DNA of 64,000 bases, taken from the NCBI RefSeq assembly GCF_014837145.1, contig NZ_JACYFS010000001.1, positions 62,001-126,000 on the forward strand. Direction: 5' to 3'. The position numbers were made by a program, and so were the translations under genes. A model generated the notes under the pieces. The model did not search any database. It was given only the letters and a program-made list of their open reading frames with translations, and was not told the DNA's origin. Below, piece by piece: positions 25,721 through 34,884 of the stretch (position 1 is the stretch's first letter; each line of letters starts with the position of its first letter). This stretch comes from Chryseobacterium caseinilyticum. GTDB lineage: Bacteria; Bacteroidota; Bacteroidia; Flavobacteriales; Weeksellaceae.

Positions 25721-28010
25721 TGCTTTTTCTGCGTGCGGTTTTTATCCTTACGGGGAAGATGTCAGGTTTTATTTTCTCAATCCTGAAAACTTTTCTTATA
25801 AGGCATATTCGTCGTTTTATTATTCGTCTTTAAGTTTTGAACAAAATCCGAAAGCTTTAATTTCCAATCAGGATAATGAAAAATTGTGGAGAAAATATTG
25901 CAGCAATAAAGTTGCTGTTGAGGATATCTCTTTAGTTTTGGAAAATTACAATTTATCTGGAATTCATGAAAATTCTGCCAATCCGTTTCTACGCTATCTA
26001 TATTCTAAAAAAGATGTTGAGGCAATCCATTATTTGAAATTTGCTAAAAATTGCGAGTATTTCAATACTTGGAAGGATGATCCTTGGGAAAGAAACGAAA
26101 ATACAGTGACTGTAAAAAGAAATGATTTACTGAACAAAGCTATTTCTTTGGCTTCAAAAAGCAGAAAAGTTGATTTCAAAAAAAGATATGCTTTTCTGGC
26201 GCTTCGTCTTGCTTTTTATAGTAAGGATATGAAAAGTATCGAGAAAATTTACAGGCAACACTTCTCTCCAAATCAGACGAATGATGTGATTGATGTCTGG
26301 GCGTTGTACTTTAAAGCAATTTCAGAGAAAAATCCGGCGTTGAAAAATCTTTATTTTGCAAAAGTCTTTGCTGCCAGTCCGGAAAAACGATTTGTTTCAT
26401 TTCAATATTTTGCATCGAAAGTTCCGGTGACTGATGTTTTAAATGTAGCTGAAAATCAAACAGAAAAAGCGAATGTTTTACTGCTCTACGGTCTTTATAA
26501 TCCTGGAAAAAATTTAGAAAATATTAAGCAGATCTATGCTGAACAGCCCAATTATGATGGTTTGAGCTTTTTGCTTTACCGTGAATTGGGAAAGCTTGAG
26601 GATTGGGTTTTTACACCTTATTATTCTCTTTTTTCAACTGATGATGATTTGGGAAGTGATTCTGAAAACGAAAATGTTCTTAAAATTTTAGAGCGTTCCG
26701 GCATTGACAGAGCTTATGCCAAACAGGTTTTGGAATTTATCGATTCGGTTGATTTATCTAAGGTTGAAAATCCGCATTTCTGGAAATATACAAGAGCAGA
26801 ACTTTTGTTCATGACAAAAAACTATACAGAAAGTTTAAACCAGATTGCTGAACTTGAAAAAGTTTTACCGTCAGAAGATCTTCTGCGAAATAATCTGGAA
26901 ATCATAAAAACTCTGAATCTTTTTGCGAATCAAACCTATGGAAATGCTAAAATTCCCGACGAAGCGAAAGAAATTATCATCAAAAATAAAGACAATAAGC
27001 ATTTTATTTTTGCCATGGGCAGAGAGTTAGAATATCTTGGAAACAGCGACGATGCTGCATTTTTGTATGCTTCTCTAATCCGCTCGAAAGATGATTACAA
27101 CTATGTTTATTACAAGTCTTTGGAAAATTCTAATCATACTTACGGCACTTATTACAACGATTATTTTGATTATTTAGACGCGGTGTATTCGCCTGAAAAG
27201 GTTGTAAGTTTTATCAATAAAATTAAAGATTTGGATAAAAATCCAGATTCATTTTACAGAAATTTTTATTCGGTCAATCAGTCAGAAATCAAATCTTTAT
27301 ATGATTTATTGGGTACAAAGTACATCAGACAAAATAAATTAAATTTAGCTTTAAACGCTTTCAATACACTTGGCGAAGATTATTTTAATGAGCAATATTC
27401 ACTTTGGGAAAAAGACGGCAAAGCTCATTATTTTTCATCAGGGAAAATTTTTGATAAGAATCCGTTTTATCATTTAAAATATACGCCAGATTTTATTCCT
27501 GAGAAAGAACATTTTAGAGTAAATAAAATTTCGGTAACCAGAAAGCTGATAGAATATCTTAATAAAGCCAATAATCTGCAGGAAAAAGACAGAGATTACT
27601 ATTATTTTCTGGTTGCCAACTGTTATCTCAATATGTCTCAATACGGGAATGCATGGATGATGAGAAGGTATTCTGTGAGCTCAGCAGGAAATTATTCTAT
27701 TAGGGAAGATATTGAGGAATTTAATACAGCAGGTCTTGCAAAATTCTATTACGGAAAAGCCTTGGAAAATGCTCAAACCGACAAATACAAAGCTTTATGT
27801 CTGAGAATGCAGGGAAGATGTGAAAATTACAAATACGATTTTATCTCCGAGAATACTTCAAATTCTTATTCCCGGGAAGATGACTACGAAGCTAAAAGAT
27901 TGGGAAAAAATAAATACTATCAGAATTTTAGAAATAATTATTCCGGTCAGTATGAAGATATGATCAGCGGATGTGAATCTTTCAAATCTTATTTTAAAGC
28001 AAGAAGATAA
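25680..28010 (+). CDS. Large lipoprotein, unknown
   Basis: 776 aa with a lipobox signal (LLNSAFSACGFYP, Cys19). The rest is helical and Tyr/Asn/Lys-rich with weak TPR-like spacing (e.g. YFKAISEKNPALKNLYFAKVF, ARAELLFMTKNYTESLNQIAEL). No catalytic motif is recognised. It overlaps the frameshifted lipoprotein gene by 41 bp, so the two were a translationally coupled pair, perhaps forming one cell-envelope complex (inference). A bidirectional terminator follows. Confidence 0.68.
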   Translation: MKKLVIFTAILLNSAFSACGFYPYGEDVRFYFLNPENFSYKAYSSFYYSSLSFEQNPKALISNQDNEKLWRKYCSNKVAVEDISLVLENYNLSGIHENSANPFLRYLYSKKDVEAIHYLKFAKNCEYFNTWKDDPWERNENTVTVKRNDLLNKAISLASKSRKVDFKKRYAFLALRLAFYSKDMKSIEKIYRQHFSPNQTNDVIDVWALYFKAISEKNPALKNLYFAKVFAASPEKRFVSFQYFASKVPVTDVLNVAENQTEKANVLLLYGLYNPGKNLENIKQIYAEQPNYDGLSFLLYRELGKLEDWVFTPYYSLFSTDDDLGSDSENENVLKILERSGIDRAYAKQVLEFIDSVDLSKVENPHFWKYTRAELLFMTKNYTESLNQIAELEKVLPSEDLLRNNLEIIKTLNLFANQTYGNAKIPDEAKEIIIKNKDNKHFIFAMGRELEYLGNSDDAAFLYASLIRSKDDYNYVYYKSLENSNHTYGTYYNDYFDYLDAVYSPEKVVSFINKIKDLDKNPDSFYRNFYSVNQSEIKSLYDLLGTKYIRQNKLNLALNAFNTLGEDYFNEQYSLWEKDGKAHYFSSGKIFDKNPFYHLKYTPDFIPEKEHFRVNKISVTRKLIEYLNKANNLQEKDRDYYYFLVANCYLNMSQYGNAWMMRRYSVSSAGNYSIREDIEEFNTAGLAKFYYGKALENAQTDKYKALCLRMQGRCENYKYDFISENTSNSYSREDDYEAKRLGKNKYYQNFRNNYSGQYEDMISGCESFKSYFKARR

Positions 28011-28052
28011 TCTCAAATTAAATAAAGAATTTTTTAGGTAAAATTCTAACAA

Positions 28053-28090
28053 AAAACCTCTTTCAAAATCAATTGAAAGAGGTTTTGTTA
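28053..28090. terminator. Bidirectional terminator
   Basis: AAAACCTCTTTCAA (28053-28066) and TTGAAAGAGGTTTT (28073-28086) form a perfect 14-bp stem flanked by A on the left and T on the right, so it can stop both the lipoprotein operon and the convergent B12 operon. Confidence 0.88.
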
Positions 28091-28110
28091 TTTTAAAAAG
28101 ATTGGTCACT

Positions 28111-29121
28111 TTACTTTGAAACAATCAGTTTCAGATTCTGTTTACCGTTTTCAGTTTCAAACTGTACAATATAATTTCCTGTTTTTAATTCAGAAATATT
28201 GACCGTTTTATCAACAGTTTTTGCCTGTTTTACTAAAGCTCCGGTGATACTATAGATTTTTACCAAAACTTCTTTGTCTGAATTGATTTTAATGAAGTCA
28301 GTTGCAGGATTTGGGTATAGATTGATTTTATTCTCAGGCTTTTTGTTCTCAGCAGTTGCCAAAACAGCAGAATATTCGTTAATCACGCCCACTGCATCCA
28401 GATCAAAACCTGAACCTGCTCCCGGAGTCGGAAAAGGATCTACCGCAACATTTCCAAAGCTGTCGAAAGTTTTGTATCCATCAATGTTGGTTCCTATCAC
28501 GTCTACAATTTTCACGTGGGTAATCTGTGCCTTATTCAAAAGCGGATTATCGGGAATATCGCTCAGGTCAAAAGGAGTTCCGAAGCCACTGGTGTACTTT
28601 CCTGCAAAATTATTCAGATATCTCGCATCCATTGTTGCAAAACCAGAGCCTCCCACATCGGTAGAATTTTGAATGTAATTGGAAGGATATTCATTATGAG
28701 AAGGAAAACGGAAGAAGTTAACACCGTCTGAACTTACTTCTACGAAAGCCAGTTCTAAAAAAGCTTTACCTGACTGACCTGATATAAATCCGTTCTCGTA
28801 AACTGCAAAATCAAATCCTGTATCGTTTGTAATAGGCTTGGCAAAAGTAAGAACTGCTGTTCCGCCGTCTCCCAGAGAAACAATGCTTCCATTGGATGGA
28901 CCTACTGAATTTGCAGGATCTCCCGCAGACGCATAGGCCGTTTGTGAACCGTTAATCTGCTGCAATCCACGAACAATTGTAGTTCCCGTCGCCCACGATT
29001 TAAAAAGCGTACTGTTGGCTGGAATTGCTGTTGTACCCGCCGTTCCTGCTTGTGGTGCATAACTCTGAGCAGTCAGAAAGTGAGCAGAAAGAAATGCAGC
29101 AGCTATGAATATATTTTTCAT
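28111..29121 (-). CDS. Cell-surface protein with T9SS sorting domain, in the B12 operon
   Basis: 336 aa. Signal peptide ends around FLTAQ. The main domain contains DTGFDFAVYENGF, AFLELAFVEVSSDGVNFFRFP, GGSGFATMDARYL and GSGFDLDAVGVINE, a beta-rich module found in surface proteins with PEP-like or T9SS anchors. The last ~75 residues are a type A T9SS domain (LYPNPATDFIKIN ... LKTGNYIVQFETENGK). Last gene of the four-gene unit behind the cobalamin riboswitch, 24 bp from the preceding gene. A role in capturing or handling cobalamin at the cell surface is inferred from the operon only. Confidence 0.75.
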   Translation of the reverse strand: MKNIFIAAAFLSAHFLTAQSYAPQAGTAGTTAIPANSTLFKSWATGTTIVRGLQQINGSQTAYASAGDPANSVGPSNGSIVSLGDGGTAVLTFAKPITNDTGFDFAVYENGFISGQSGKAFLELAFVEVSSDGVNFFRFPSHNEYPSNYIQNSTDVGGSGFATMDARYLNNFAGKYTSGFGTPFDLSDIPDNPLLNKAQITHVKIVDVIGTNIDGYKTFDSFGNVAVDPFPTPGAGSGFDLDAVGVINEYSAVLATAENKKPENKINLYPNPATDFIKINSDKEVLVKIYSITGALVKQAKTVDKTVNISELKTGNYIVQFETENGKQNLKLIVSK

Positions 29122-29145
29122 TTTAGTTTAAATATTTGTATTCAG

Positions 29146-30435
29146 TTATTTAATAATGAATTTCTCAGTTGTCTGGATATTCTTCCCTGAAATCTGAATG
29201 ATGTAGTTTCCTTTATTTAAACCTGAAACCGTAATTCCGTTTTGATAAACACCGGATTTTACAATTCTTCCTGAAAGATCTACAATTTTAAAGTTTGCAT
29301 CGTCAGCATTTTTTACATAAAGAACTTCTGAAACCGGATTTGGATAGATTGAAACAATATTATTCACTTTCGTTTCAACTGTAGAAAGACTTCCCGGTAC
29401 GAATACGTTTTTGTAAAAATTATTAGCCCCAATTGTTGTTGTAAATGTATTAAGCAAAGTTCCTGTAAGATTGTAAACATTTACTGTTGATGAAGGTCCG
29501 AAACTATTCGCATTTCCCTGAAAAATTTTACCGTCAATGGCTGCAAAACCGTAGTAATCACCATACGTTGTGCTTGGTGTTGTCGTAAAAATCGGCGTGC
29601 TGCTAAACGCTGCCAAATCTGCGTTCAGAGAATAGACACTCGTGGCTCCTGCTATGTAAAGGTTGTTGCCGTCTGATGAAAATTTCAAAGCATCATAAGC
29701 TGATGGTGGTACTACAGAACTGTTGGAAACGCTTGCCGCAACAGTATCCGTTGTTGTATTGATTTTATAAACAGTCGAACCCGTTGAACCTGTACACAGA
29801 GCAAAAATGTCATTTCCTATTACTGTCATCGACTGCAATCCACTGCTTAGAGTGATGGTTTTAGTAATTGCATTTGTTGCAGGGTTGATGACATCAATAC
29901 TGTTTCCGGCTCTGTAGGAAGATTTATTCACATATACTTTTCCGTTTACCGTAATAATTTCTTCAGGATCCTGACTTAACGGAATGCTTGTGATGTATGC
30001 CAGAGTAGTTGCATCATGCACAGAAACAAATTGTGATGCACTGCCAAAATCACCCACATTGGTAGTGAAAATTTTTCCGTTTGCAATGGTGGTAGATCTT
30101 GGCAAATCAAGATTAGTGTTTATAACAGCAGACTTTACAAAACTTGCTCTGTTGGCAATAACTATTTTGTTTGAATTGTTCAAAACCATATAAGATTTGT
30201 CACCATTAAAATAAAGCCACTGCAAAATATCTCCCAAAGCTTCACCATTATTAGCTAAACTGTAAACATTATTGGTTAAGTTATTATTGGCATCGATATA
30301 AGATATTTCTGCTGTAGGAGAACCGAAATTTCCTTCATTAGCCACGATATATCCGTTAGAATATTGTGCAGACATCAGGGCGAAACCTGCCACTGTAAAG
30401 CTCAGTCTTAAAAATTTAGAGTAAAATTGTTTCAT
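29146..30435 (-). CDS. T9SS-exported beta-propeller protein (DUF5074/YncE-like)
   Basis: 429 aa with a signal peptide (FALMSAQ). NGYIVANEGNFGSP near the mature N-terminus parallels KGLYVLNEGNMGSN in the next gene, so both belong to the same propeller family (BtuG-like, YncE-type blades such as VINPATNAITKTITLSSGLQSM). Unlike that lipoprotein, this protein ends in a T9SS type A domain (SIYPNPVSEVLYV ... GLNKGNYIIQISG). It sits third behind the cobalamin riboswitch. Predicted surface-exposed cobamide-binding protein, inferred from homology within the operon and from BtuG of Bacteroides. Confidence 0.78.
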   Translation of the reverse strand: MKQFYSKFLRLSFTVAGFALMSAQYSNGYIVANEGNFGSPTAEISYIDANNNLTNNVYSLANNGEALGDILQWLYFNGDKSYMVLNNSNKIVIANRASFVKSAVINTNLDLPRSTTIANGKIFTTNVGDFGSASQFVSVHDATTLAYITSIPLSQDPEEIITVNGKVYVNKSSYRAGNSIDVINPATNAITKTITLSSGLQSMTVIGNDIFALCTGSTGSTVYKINTTTDTVAASVSNSSVVPPSAYDALKFSSDGNNLYIAGATSVYSLNADLAAFSSTPIFTTTPSTTYGDYYGFAAIDGKIFQGNANSFGPSSTVNVYNLTGTLLNTFTTTIGANNFYKNVFVPGSLSTVETKVNNIVSIYPNPVSEVLYVKNADDANFKIVDLSGRIVKSGVYQNGITVSGLNKGNYIIQISGKNIQTTEKFIIK

Positions 30436-30462
30436 TTTTCTTGAATTATTGTTGATTGTAAA

Positions 30463-31587
30463 TTATTTATATAAGAAGGTTAAATGTCCCGGGATATCGC
30501 CGGTCTGTACTTTCCATTTCAGTTTTCCGAATTTGTTGTAGCAGAAAAGTTCGCCGGATGAAGTGTAATCTTTGGCATCGCCAATAAAAATATCTCCGTT
30601 TTCGGGGTTAGCTGCGATTCCGTAAGGAATTACAATTTGAGACTGAGTTCCGTCTGTGATGAAATTGCTGCTCGTTTGTGCGAAAGTGTCAGTATTGATA
30701 ATTCCGTAACCGCTGGATGTTCCACTAGATGTATATTCATAACTGAAATAGTACAGCCTGTTTTCAATAATAGAAAAATCACTGATGGGTAGATTTATTT
30801 CTTTAACAACCTGATCGTTCTGAGGATTTAAAACATAAGTTTTAGCGGGAATATTTCCGAAATTTCCTCTTGAAGTCACCCAAAGTTTTCCGGTATCGTC
30901 TTTTTTAATTTTACTTAAATTGATGGCAACAGGAATTTTTTTAATCTCGGTAAAAGTATTCAGGTCAATGACAGAAATAGTGTTGTCATAATCGGGATAG
31001 CTGTAGCCCCCGGAGTTGGCAACGTATAATTTGTCGCCTACCACTTCAAGTTCATCCGGCTGTTTCCCAACGTCAACCTGACCTACGATTTGCAAAGTAT
31101 TTACATCTACTTTCACCACATAACCAGGCTGCGAGACGCCTACGGCACCTCCATAAGACGTGATATAAGCATAGTTGCCATGAAAATTGATGTACCTGCA
31201 GTTTGGAATTTTTATCTCGCCGATGTGTTTTGCTGTTTTGGCATCCATCACTTCAACAAAATTGGAAAGATTGATTACTGCATACAGTTTATCCTTATAT
31301 ACTTTAATGTCATTTCCAACATCTCCAAGGCTGTTGACAACGGTTGGGTTCTGGGCATTGTAATAATTTTTGGTGAAACCTCCGGTAGAATAATCAAAGA
31401 AATCTATTGACGCTTTATTGCTGCCCATATTTCCCTCATTTAATACGTAAAGCCCTTTAATATTGATGTTTTCAGGCTCCTGAACTCCCGAAACTGTCGC
31501 TCCGTAATTGATATAATCGTAATCTTCTCTACAAGAATGAATGCTGAGAATAAAAAGAAAAGCTAAAAGTATCTGTATATTTTTCAT
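30463..31587 (-). CDS. BtuG-like surface beta-propeller lipoprotein
   Basis: 374 aa with a lipoprotein signal (FLFILSIHSCREDYD, Cys19). The mature part is a repeated propeller: GLYVLNEGNMGSN, SLGDVGNDIKVYKDKLYAVIN, VDVGKQPDELEVVGDKLYVANSGG and NPENGDIFIGDAKDY. Bacteroides BtuG proteins are lipoprotein propellers that bind cobalamin with extreme affinity and sit on BtuB. This gene follows the TonB receptor by 15 bp under a cobalamin riboswitch, so the same role is expected. I do not claim orthology at residue level. Confidence 0.82.
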   Translation of the reverse strand: MKNIQILLAFLFILSIHSCREDYDYINYGATVSGVQEPENINIKGLYVLNEGNMGSNKASIDFFDYSTGGFTKNYYNAQNPTVVNSLGDVGNDIKVYKDKLYAVINLSNFVEVMDAKTAKHIGEIKIPNCRYINFHGNYAYITSYGGAVGVSQPGYVVKVDVNTLQIVGQVDVGKQPDELEVVGDKLYVANSGGYSYPDYDNTISVIDLNTFTEIKKIPVAINLSKIKKDDTGKLWVTSRGNFGNIPAKTYVLNPQNDQVVKEINLPISDFSIIENRLYYFSYEYTSSGTSSGYGIINTDTFAQTSSNFITDGTQSQIVIPYGIAANPENGDIFIGDAKDYTSSGELFCYNKFGKLKWKVQTGDIPGHLTFLYK

Positions 31588-31602
31588 TTTTAAATTCTGC
31601 TT

Positions 31603-33624
31603 TTAAAAGTTAACTCTCAAATTAACCCTGTAATTTCTGCCCGGCATCGGATAATTTTTAATCACGCTGTAGTTTTGGTCTAAAAGATTATTCACCTCAA
31701 GGCCAAGTCTGAATTTCCAGTTTTTAAGTTTAAATTCACGTGTTCCGGAAATATCGCTGCTGTACCATGGCTGTTCGTAGTTTTCAGGAATATTTTCGGA
31801 CATATTGTAGCGCTCGCCAACGTAAATGTAGCTGTAATTCAGCTGCCAGTCTTTGTAGGTGATTCCCAGAAGCATGCTTCCGTTGTGTTTTGCAGTATAC
31901 GGAATCTGATTTCTGTAATAGGATGTGATGTTGGATTTTGTAATGTTTAAAGCCTCTGTAAAAGTGTAGGTAAATCGGCTGCTGAATAACAGATTTTGCG
32001 AAAGAAGCCAGATGGCCTGTGCCGAAACGTCTGCGCCTTTTATTTCAACCTCACCCAGATTCGTCATCGTCCAGCGGAATTGCTGCCCTTTCGGATATGC
32101 AATAATTTTGTCCTGAACTCTGTTGTAATAGGCATCAGCGATGATATTGATATTCTGTAAAACGCCTGTTTCAAAATCTTTATTATAGGTAAAACCTACA
32201 TCATACTGATTGGTAAATTCAGGTCTCAGTTGCGAACTTCCGACTTCTGCATAGTACAAGTCATTAAAAGTCGGCATTCTGAAAATTCTTTTATAGAAAC
32301 CATGTAATTTAAAATCTGCGGCAAAAGGCTGATAGGATGCGAAAACAGTCGGTGTAAACTCTGAACGGTTTTGAGGAACGGAAAACGTCGTGTTTTCAAT
32401 TTTTTCCTGAACAAAAGTTCCCAAAACACTTCCCTGAATTTTAAATTTATTAAAATCAAACTGTGTCGCCAATGCAATCAGTTCTGTATGTCGCTGAGGA
32501 TAGGCAAACTGCCTTAGATTTGAATCTAAAGTATTGTACTGATAATCTGCGGAAAGATTGATCTTCCAGAATTTATACGGTGAATACTGTTGTGCTGTAG
32601 AAACATAGAATTCCTGTTGCTTATAAACATTGTCAATAAATAAAGGAGTTCCGCCCGGATTATCATTGTAATATCTTGTATAATCATCAGCAAATTTAGA
32701 GTTGATCTGAAACTTGTATCTGGATGAAATTTCTTTTTCAAAACTTCCCTGCACAAAAAAGTTTTTATCCCATTGTCTGCTTGAAGAAATATCCCCATTT
32801 CTGATGATGGCACCCGGAACACCTCGCTCAGAATCGTAATAGTAACCTTTGAGTTTCCAAATTCCGTTATTGATTTTCCCGAATACACCAGCTTCTGCAC
32901 GGAGAGCTTCAATGTCACCGTTTTCTCTGATTCCGCTTCGTTCCCAACCTAAACTACCGTCCGGCAATGCCACTTTTTGATGAAATTTATATCGTCCGTG
33001 TCCTGTAAGATATTCCGTATTTAAAGAAATACTGATGTTATCCGTAAGTTTCTGCTCTAATAAAATGGAAGGATTTACCACACCGAAAGATCCTGAACGG
33101 TAATTAAAATTAACATTGGTCTTTTTTGAATTGATAAAAACAGGCGTTCTGCTTCGTAAATAAATGGAACCTGAGGAACCGAAGTCTTTCGCCGCCTGAA
33201 AAATTTCGCTTTTCTGTCCGTTATATAGTGAAATGGATTCTAAATTATCCAGTGAAAATCTTCCAAGATCAACGGTTCCGTTTTGAGCATTGCCTATAGG
33301 GATTCCGTCATAGAAAACCCCCACGTGCTGCGTTCCCATCGCTCGGATGTTGACGGTTTTCATACCACCGATTCCGCCGTAATCCTTAATCTGAATTCCG
33401 GAAAAATACCGTACAGCATCTGCCACAGAAGTACTGTTGAGTTTTTCGAGTTCTGCTCCCGAGAGTTTTTGTGAAGAAATAACCCCGGTCTCCTGACGCT
33501 TCCGGTTAAAGATAATATCCCGGATTACGGTCGTTTCAATACTGTCTGACGCTGTCTTTTGTGCAAAAACAGATGTAGGTACAGCGAGCATTACCAGCAG
33601 GGCAGAAGAGTAAAAATATTTCAT
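31603..33624 (-). CDS. TonB-dependent outer-membrane receptor, BtuB-like
   Basis: 673 aa, signal peptide ending VFAQ. A plug domain (SGAELEKLNSTSVADAVRYFSGIQIKDYG split across the usual region, with NIRAMGTQHVGVFYDGIPIG) precedes a beta-barrel whose last strand ends YRVNLRVNF with terminal Phe, as required for Bam recognition. Size is close to E. coli BtuB and smaller than SusC-type receptors. First gene of the operon behind a cobalamin riboswitch, so vitamin B12 or another cobamide is the likely cargo. ATG chosen 15 bp from the start of a short AT leader after the riboswitch. Confidence 0.88.
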   Translation of the reverse strand: MKYFYSSALLVMLAVPTSVFAQKTASDSIETTVIRDIIFNRKRQETGVISSQKLSGAELEKLNSTSVADAVRYFSGIQIKDYGGIGGMKTVNIRAMGTQHVGVFYDGIPIGNAQNGTVDLGRFSLDNLESISLYNGQKSEIFQAAKDFGSSGSIYLRSRTPVFINSKKTNVNFNYRSGSFGVVNPSILLEQKLTDNISISLNTEYLTGHGRYKFHQKVALPDGSLGWERSGIRENGDIEALRAEAGVFGKINNGIWKLKGYYYDSERGVPGAIIRNGDISSSRQWDKNFFVQGSFEKEISSRYKFQINSKFADDYTRYYNDNPGGTPLFIDNVYKQQEFYVSTAQQYSPYKFWKINLSADYQYNTLDSNLRQFAYPQRHTELIALATQFDFNKFKIQGSVLGTFVQEKIENTTFSVPQNRSEFTPTVFASYQPFAADFKLHGFYKRIFRMPTFNDLYYAEVGSSQLRPEFTNQYDVGFTYNKDFETGVLQNINIIADAYYNRVQDKIIAYPKGQQFRWTMTNLGEVEIKGADVSAQAIWLLSQNLLFSSRFTYTFTEALNITKSNITSYYRNQIPYTAKHNGSMLLGITYKDWQLNYSYIYVGERYNMSENIPENYEQPWYSSDISGTREFKLKNWKFRLGLEVNNLLDQNYSVIKNYPMPGRNYRVNLRVNF

Positions 33625-33689
33625 TTAGTTTAAATAAAATCCGGAAGATTCGTTCTGAATGAATAGGTAGAAGGTAATAACCTGTTTTG

Positions 33690-33860
33690 CGTAATGCAAA
33701 AAGGGAAAAGGACCGACTGCGCTTCATTCCACGAAAGCTTCATCAAAAAAATGCTTTAGAAAGGTATCTGACTTATATTTTCTGAATTTCTGAAAATACT
33801 TACAGTAGCGGGTCTGCTTCGGATTTACACCGAATTCCCTTTTTTAAAACCTTGCAAATT
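33690..33860 (-). promoter_or_regulatory. Cobalamin riboswitch
   Basis: On the minus strand the RNA reads AAGGGAATTCGGTGTAAATC, then CCGAAGCAGACCCGCTACTG, a variable hairpin, and AAGTCAGATACC, which are the conserved core and B12-box elements of the cobalamin riboswitch (core at 33759-33856). A 5' AAGGT can pair with the final ACCTT to close the junction. Further GC-rich pairing (TTTTGC / GCAAAA near 33683-33700) lies toward the btuB-like start and may be the expression platform. It should repress the four downstream genes when cobalamin is abundant. Confidence 0.93.
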
Positions 33861-33924
33861 TAAGCTTTTATATAAGAACTGACAATGAGAAATTAATAAT
33901 TTAAGAATGACTTTTTTACAGAAT

Positions 33925-34407
33925 CTATAAAAAGCTGGAATCAAAATAGAAAGGCAACAGATCTTTTACTGAGCTGACTTTGTAAATTTCATCGGTAAGA
34001 CTCGCAAAATAGATTTCAATATTCTGGTTCTGTTTCGTTTCGTATTCCATCAGACTCTGACGGCAGTTTCCACATGGTGGGATAGGAGGCGTTTTACTGG
34101 AAGATTCCCGTGGACCACCCACTACGAAGATTTTGCTGATTTTCTCATCCGGAAAATTGGCTGCAACCCAATAGACAGCAGTTCGCTCGGCACAAAGTCC
34201 GGAAGGAAATGCGGCATTCTCCTGATTGTTGCCTGAAAATATTTCACCATTTTCAAGCAGCACGGCACAGCCAACCAAAAAATCAGAGTACGGAGCGTAT
34301 GCATTTTCCCGTGCTTTTTTCGCCGTTTTCAAAAGGGAAATTTCGGTTTCTGTCAACTCGTTTTTTGCTGTAAAATGCTCAAAATGGATCTGAAAATCTT
34401 TTTTCAT
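33925..34407 (-). CDS. cdd: Cytidine deaminase
   Basis: 160-aa zinc enzyme that deaminates cytidine and deoxycytidine. The catalytic motif GLCAERTAVY (Cys-Ala-Glu) is near residue 70 and the second zinc motif PCGNCRQ near 107, both intact. YAPYSDFLVGCAVL is the usual N-terminal strand. It lies upstream of the riboswitch on the same strand, but the riboswitch separates it from the B12 operon. A stand-alone salvage gene. Confidence 0.93.
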   Translation of the reverse strand: MKKDFQIHFEHFTAKNELTETEISLLKTAKKARENAYAPYSDFLVGCAVLLENGEIFSGNNQENAAFPSGLCAERTAVYWVAANFPDEKISKIFVVGGPRESSSKTPPIPPCGNCRQSLMEYETKQNQNIEIYFASLTDEIYKVSSVKDLLPFYFDSSFL

Positions 34408-34884
34408 TCAAATTTAATAAAGGAAGCTAAAAGTAAAACAATTTACAACGGTGACAAAATTTGTTTTTTCTAACCTTCTTGGTATTTAGATTTAAGTCTT
34501 TAATATGACTGATATTCAATCGATTAAAATTGACTTTGGAAACGGAGGCGTTAAAAAATTTAAAAAAATTCCGTTAAGAAATTTCCACTGTTTGAGTGGC
34601 GGCAAAAATGTCGTTTAAAAAGATTAGTCTTCTTTCCGCCCGAGTTTTGGAAATTTTAGGAATTTATTTGAAATTTTAGCCGAGTTTGACTTCGTCGAAT
34701 CAAGGATTTCCAAGTCTTGAACTTTTGGTTCTTTTGCTTCAAGGCAAAAGAACAGATAATTATCAGTTATTTTAGAGGATGATAATATTTCTTTAAGCAG
34801 TCTTGTTCTTGGTCTAATCTTTTAATAACCTTCCCCAACTTTCACTCTTATTTCGTACTTTTAAATTTTTAAAACAAAAACTTC
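34408..34884. other. Intergenic region with dispersed-repeat hairpin
   Basis: 477 bp without a credible gene. A conserved-looking stretch at about 34590-34755 includes the hairpin listed separately; a 23-codon ATG frame at 34609 falls inside it and is probably repeat-derived. Confidence 0.55.
34728..34753. repeat. Perfect 10-bp hairpin of a dispersed intergenic repeat
   Basis: GTTCTTTTGC (34728-34737), loop TTCAAG, GCAAAAGAAC (34744-34753). Such TTTTGCTTCAAGGCAAAAG hairpins recur in Chryseobacterium intergenic DNA (family knowledge). No T-tract follows, so it is not a typical terminator. Confidence 0.55.

Noticed and set aside
28274..28672. 132-codon frame antisense to a T9SS gene
   Set aside because: Shadow of a well-supported gene on the other strand.
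34609..34680. 23-codon ATG frame in the intergenic repeat
   Set aside because: Very short and inside a repeat-like region; no sign of a protein.
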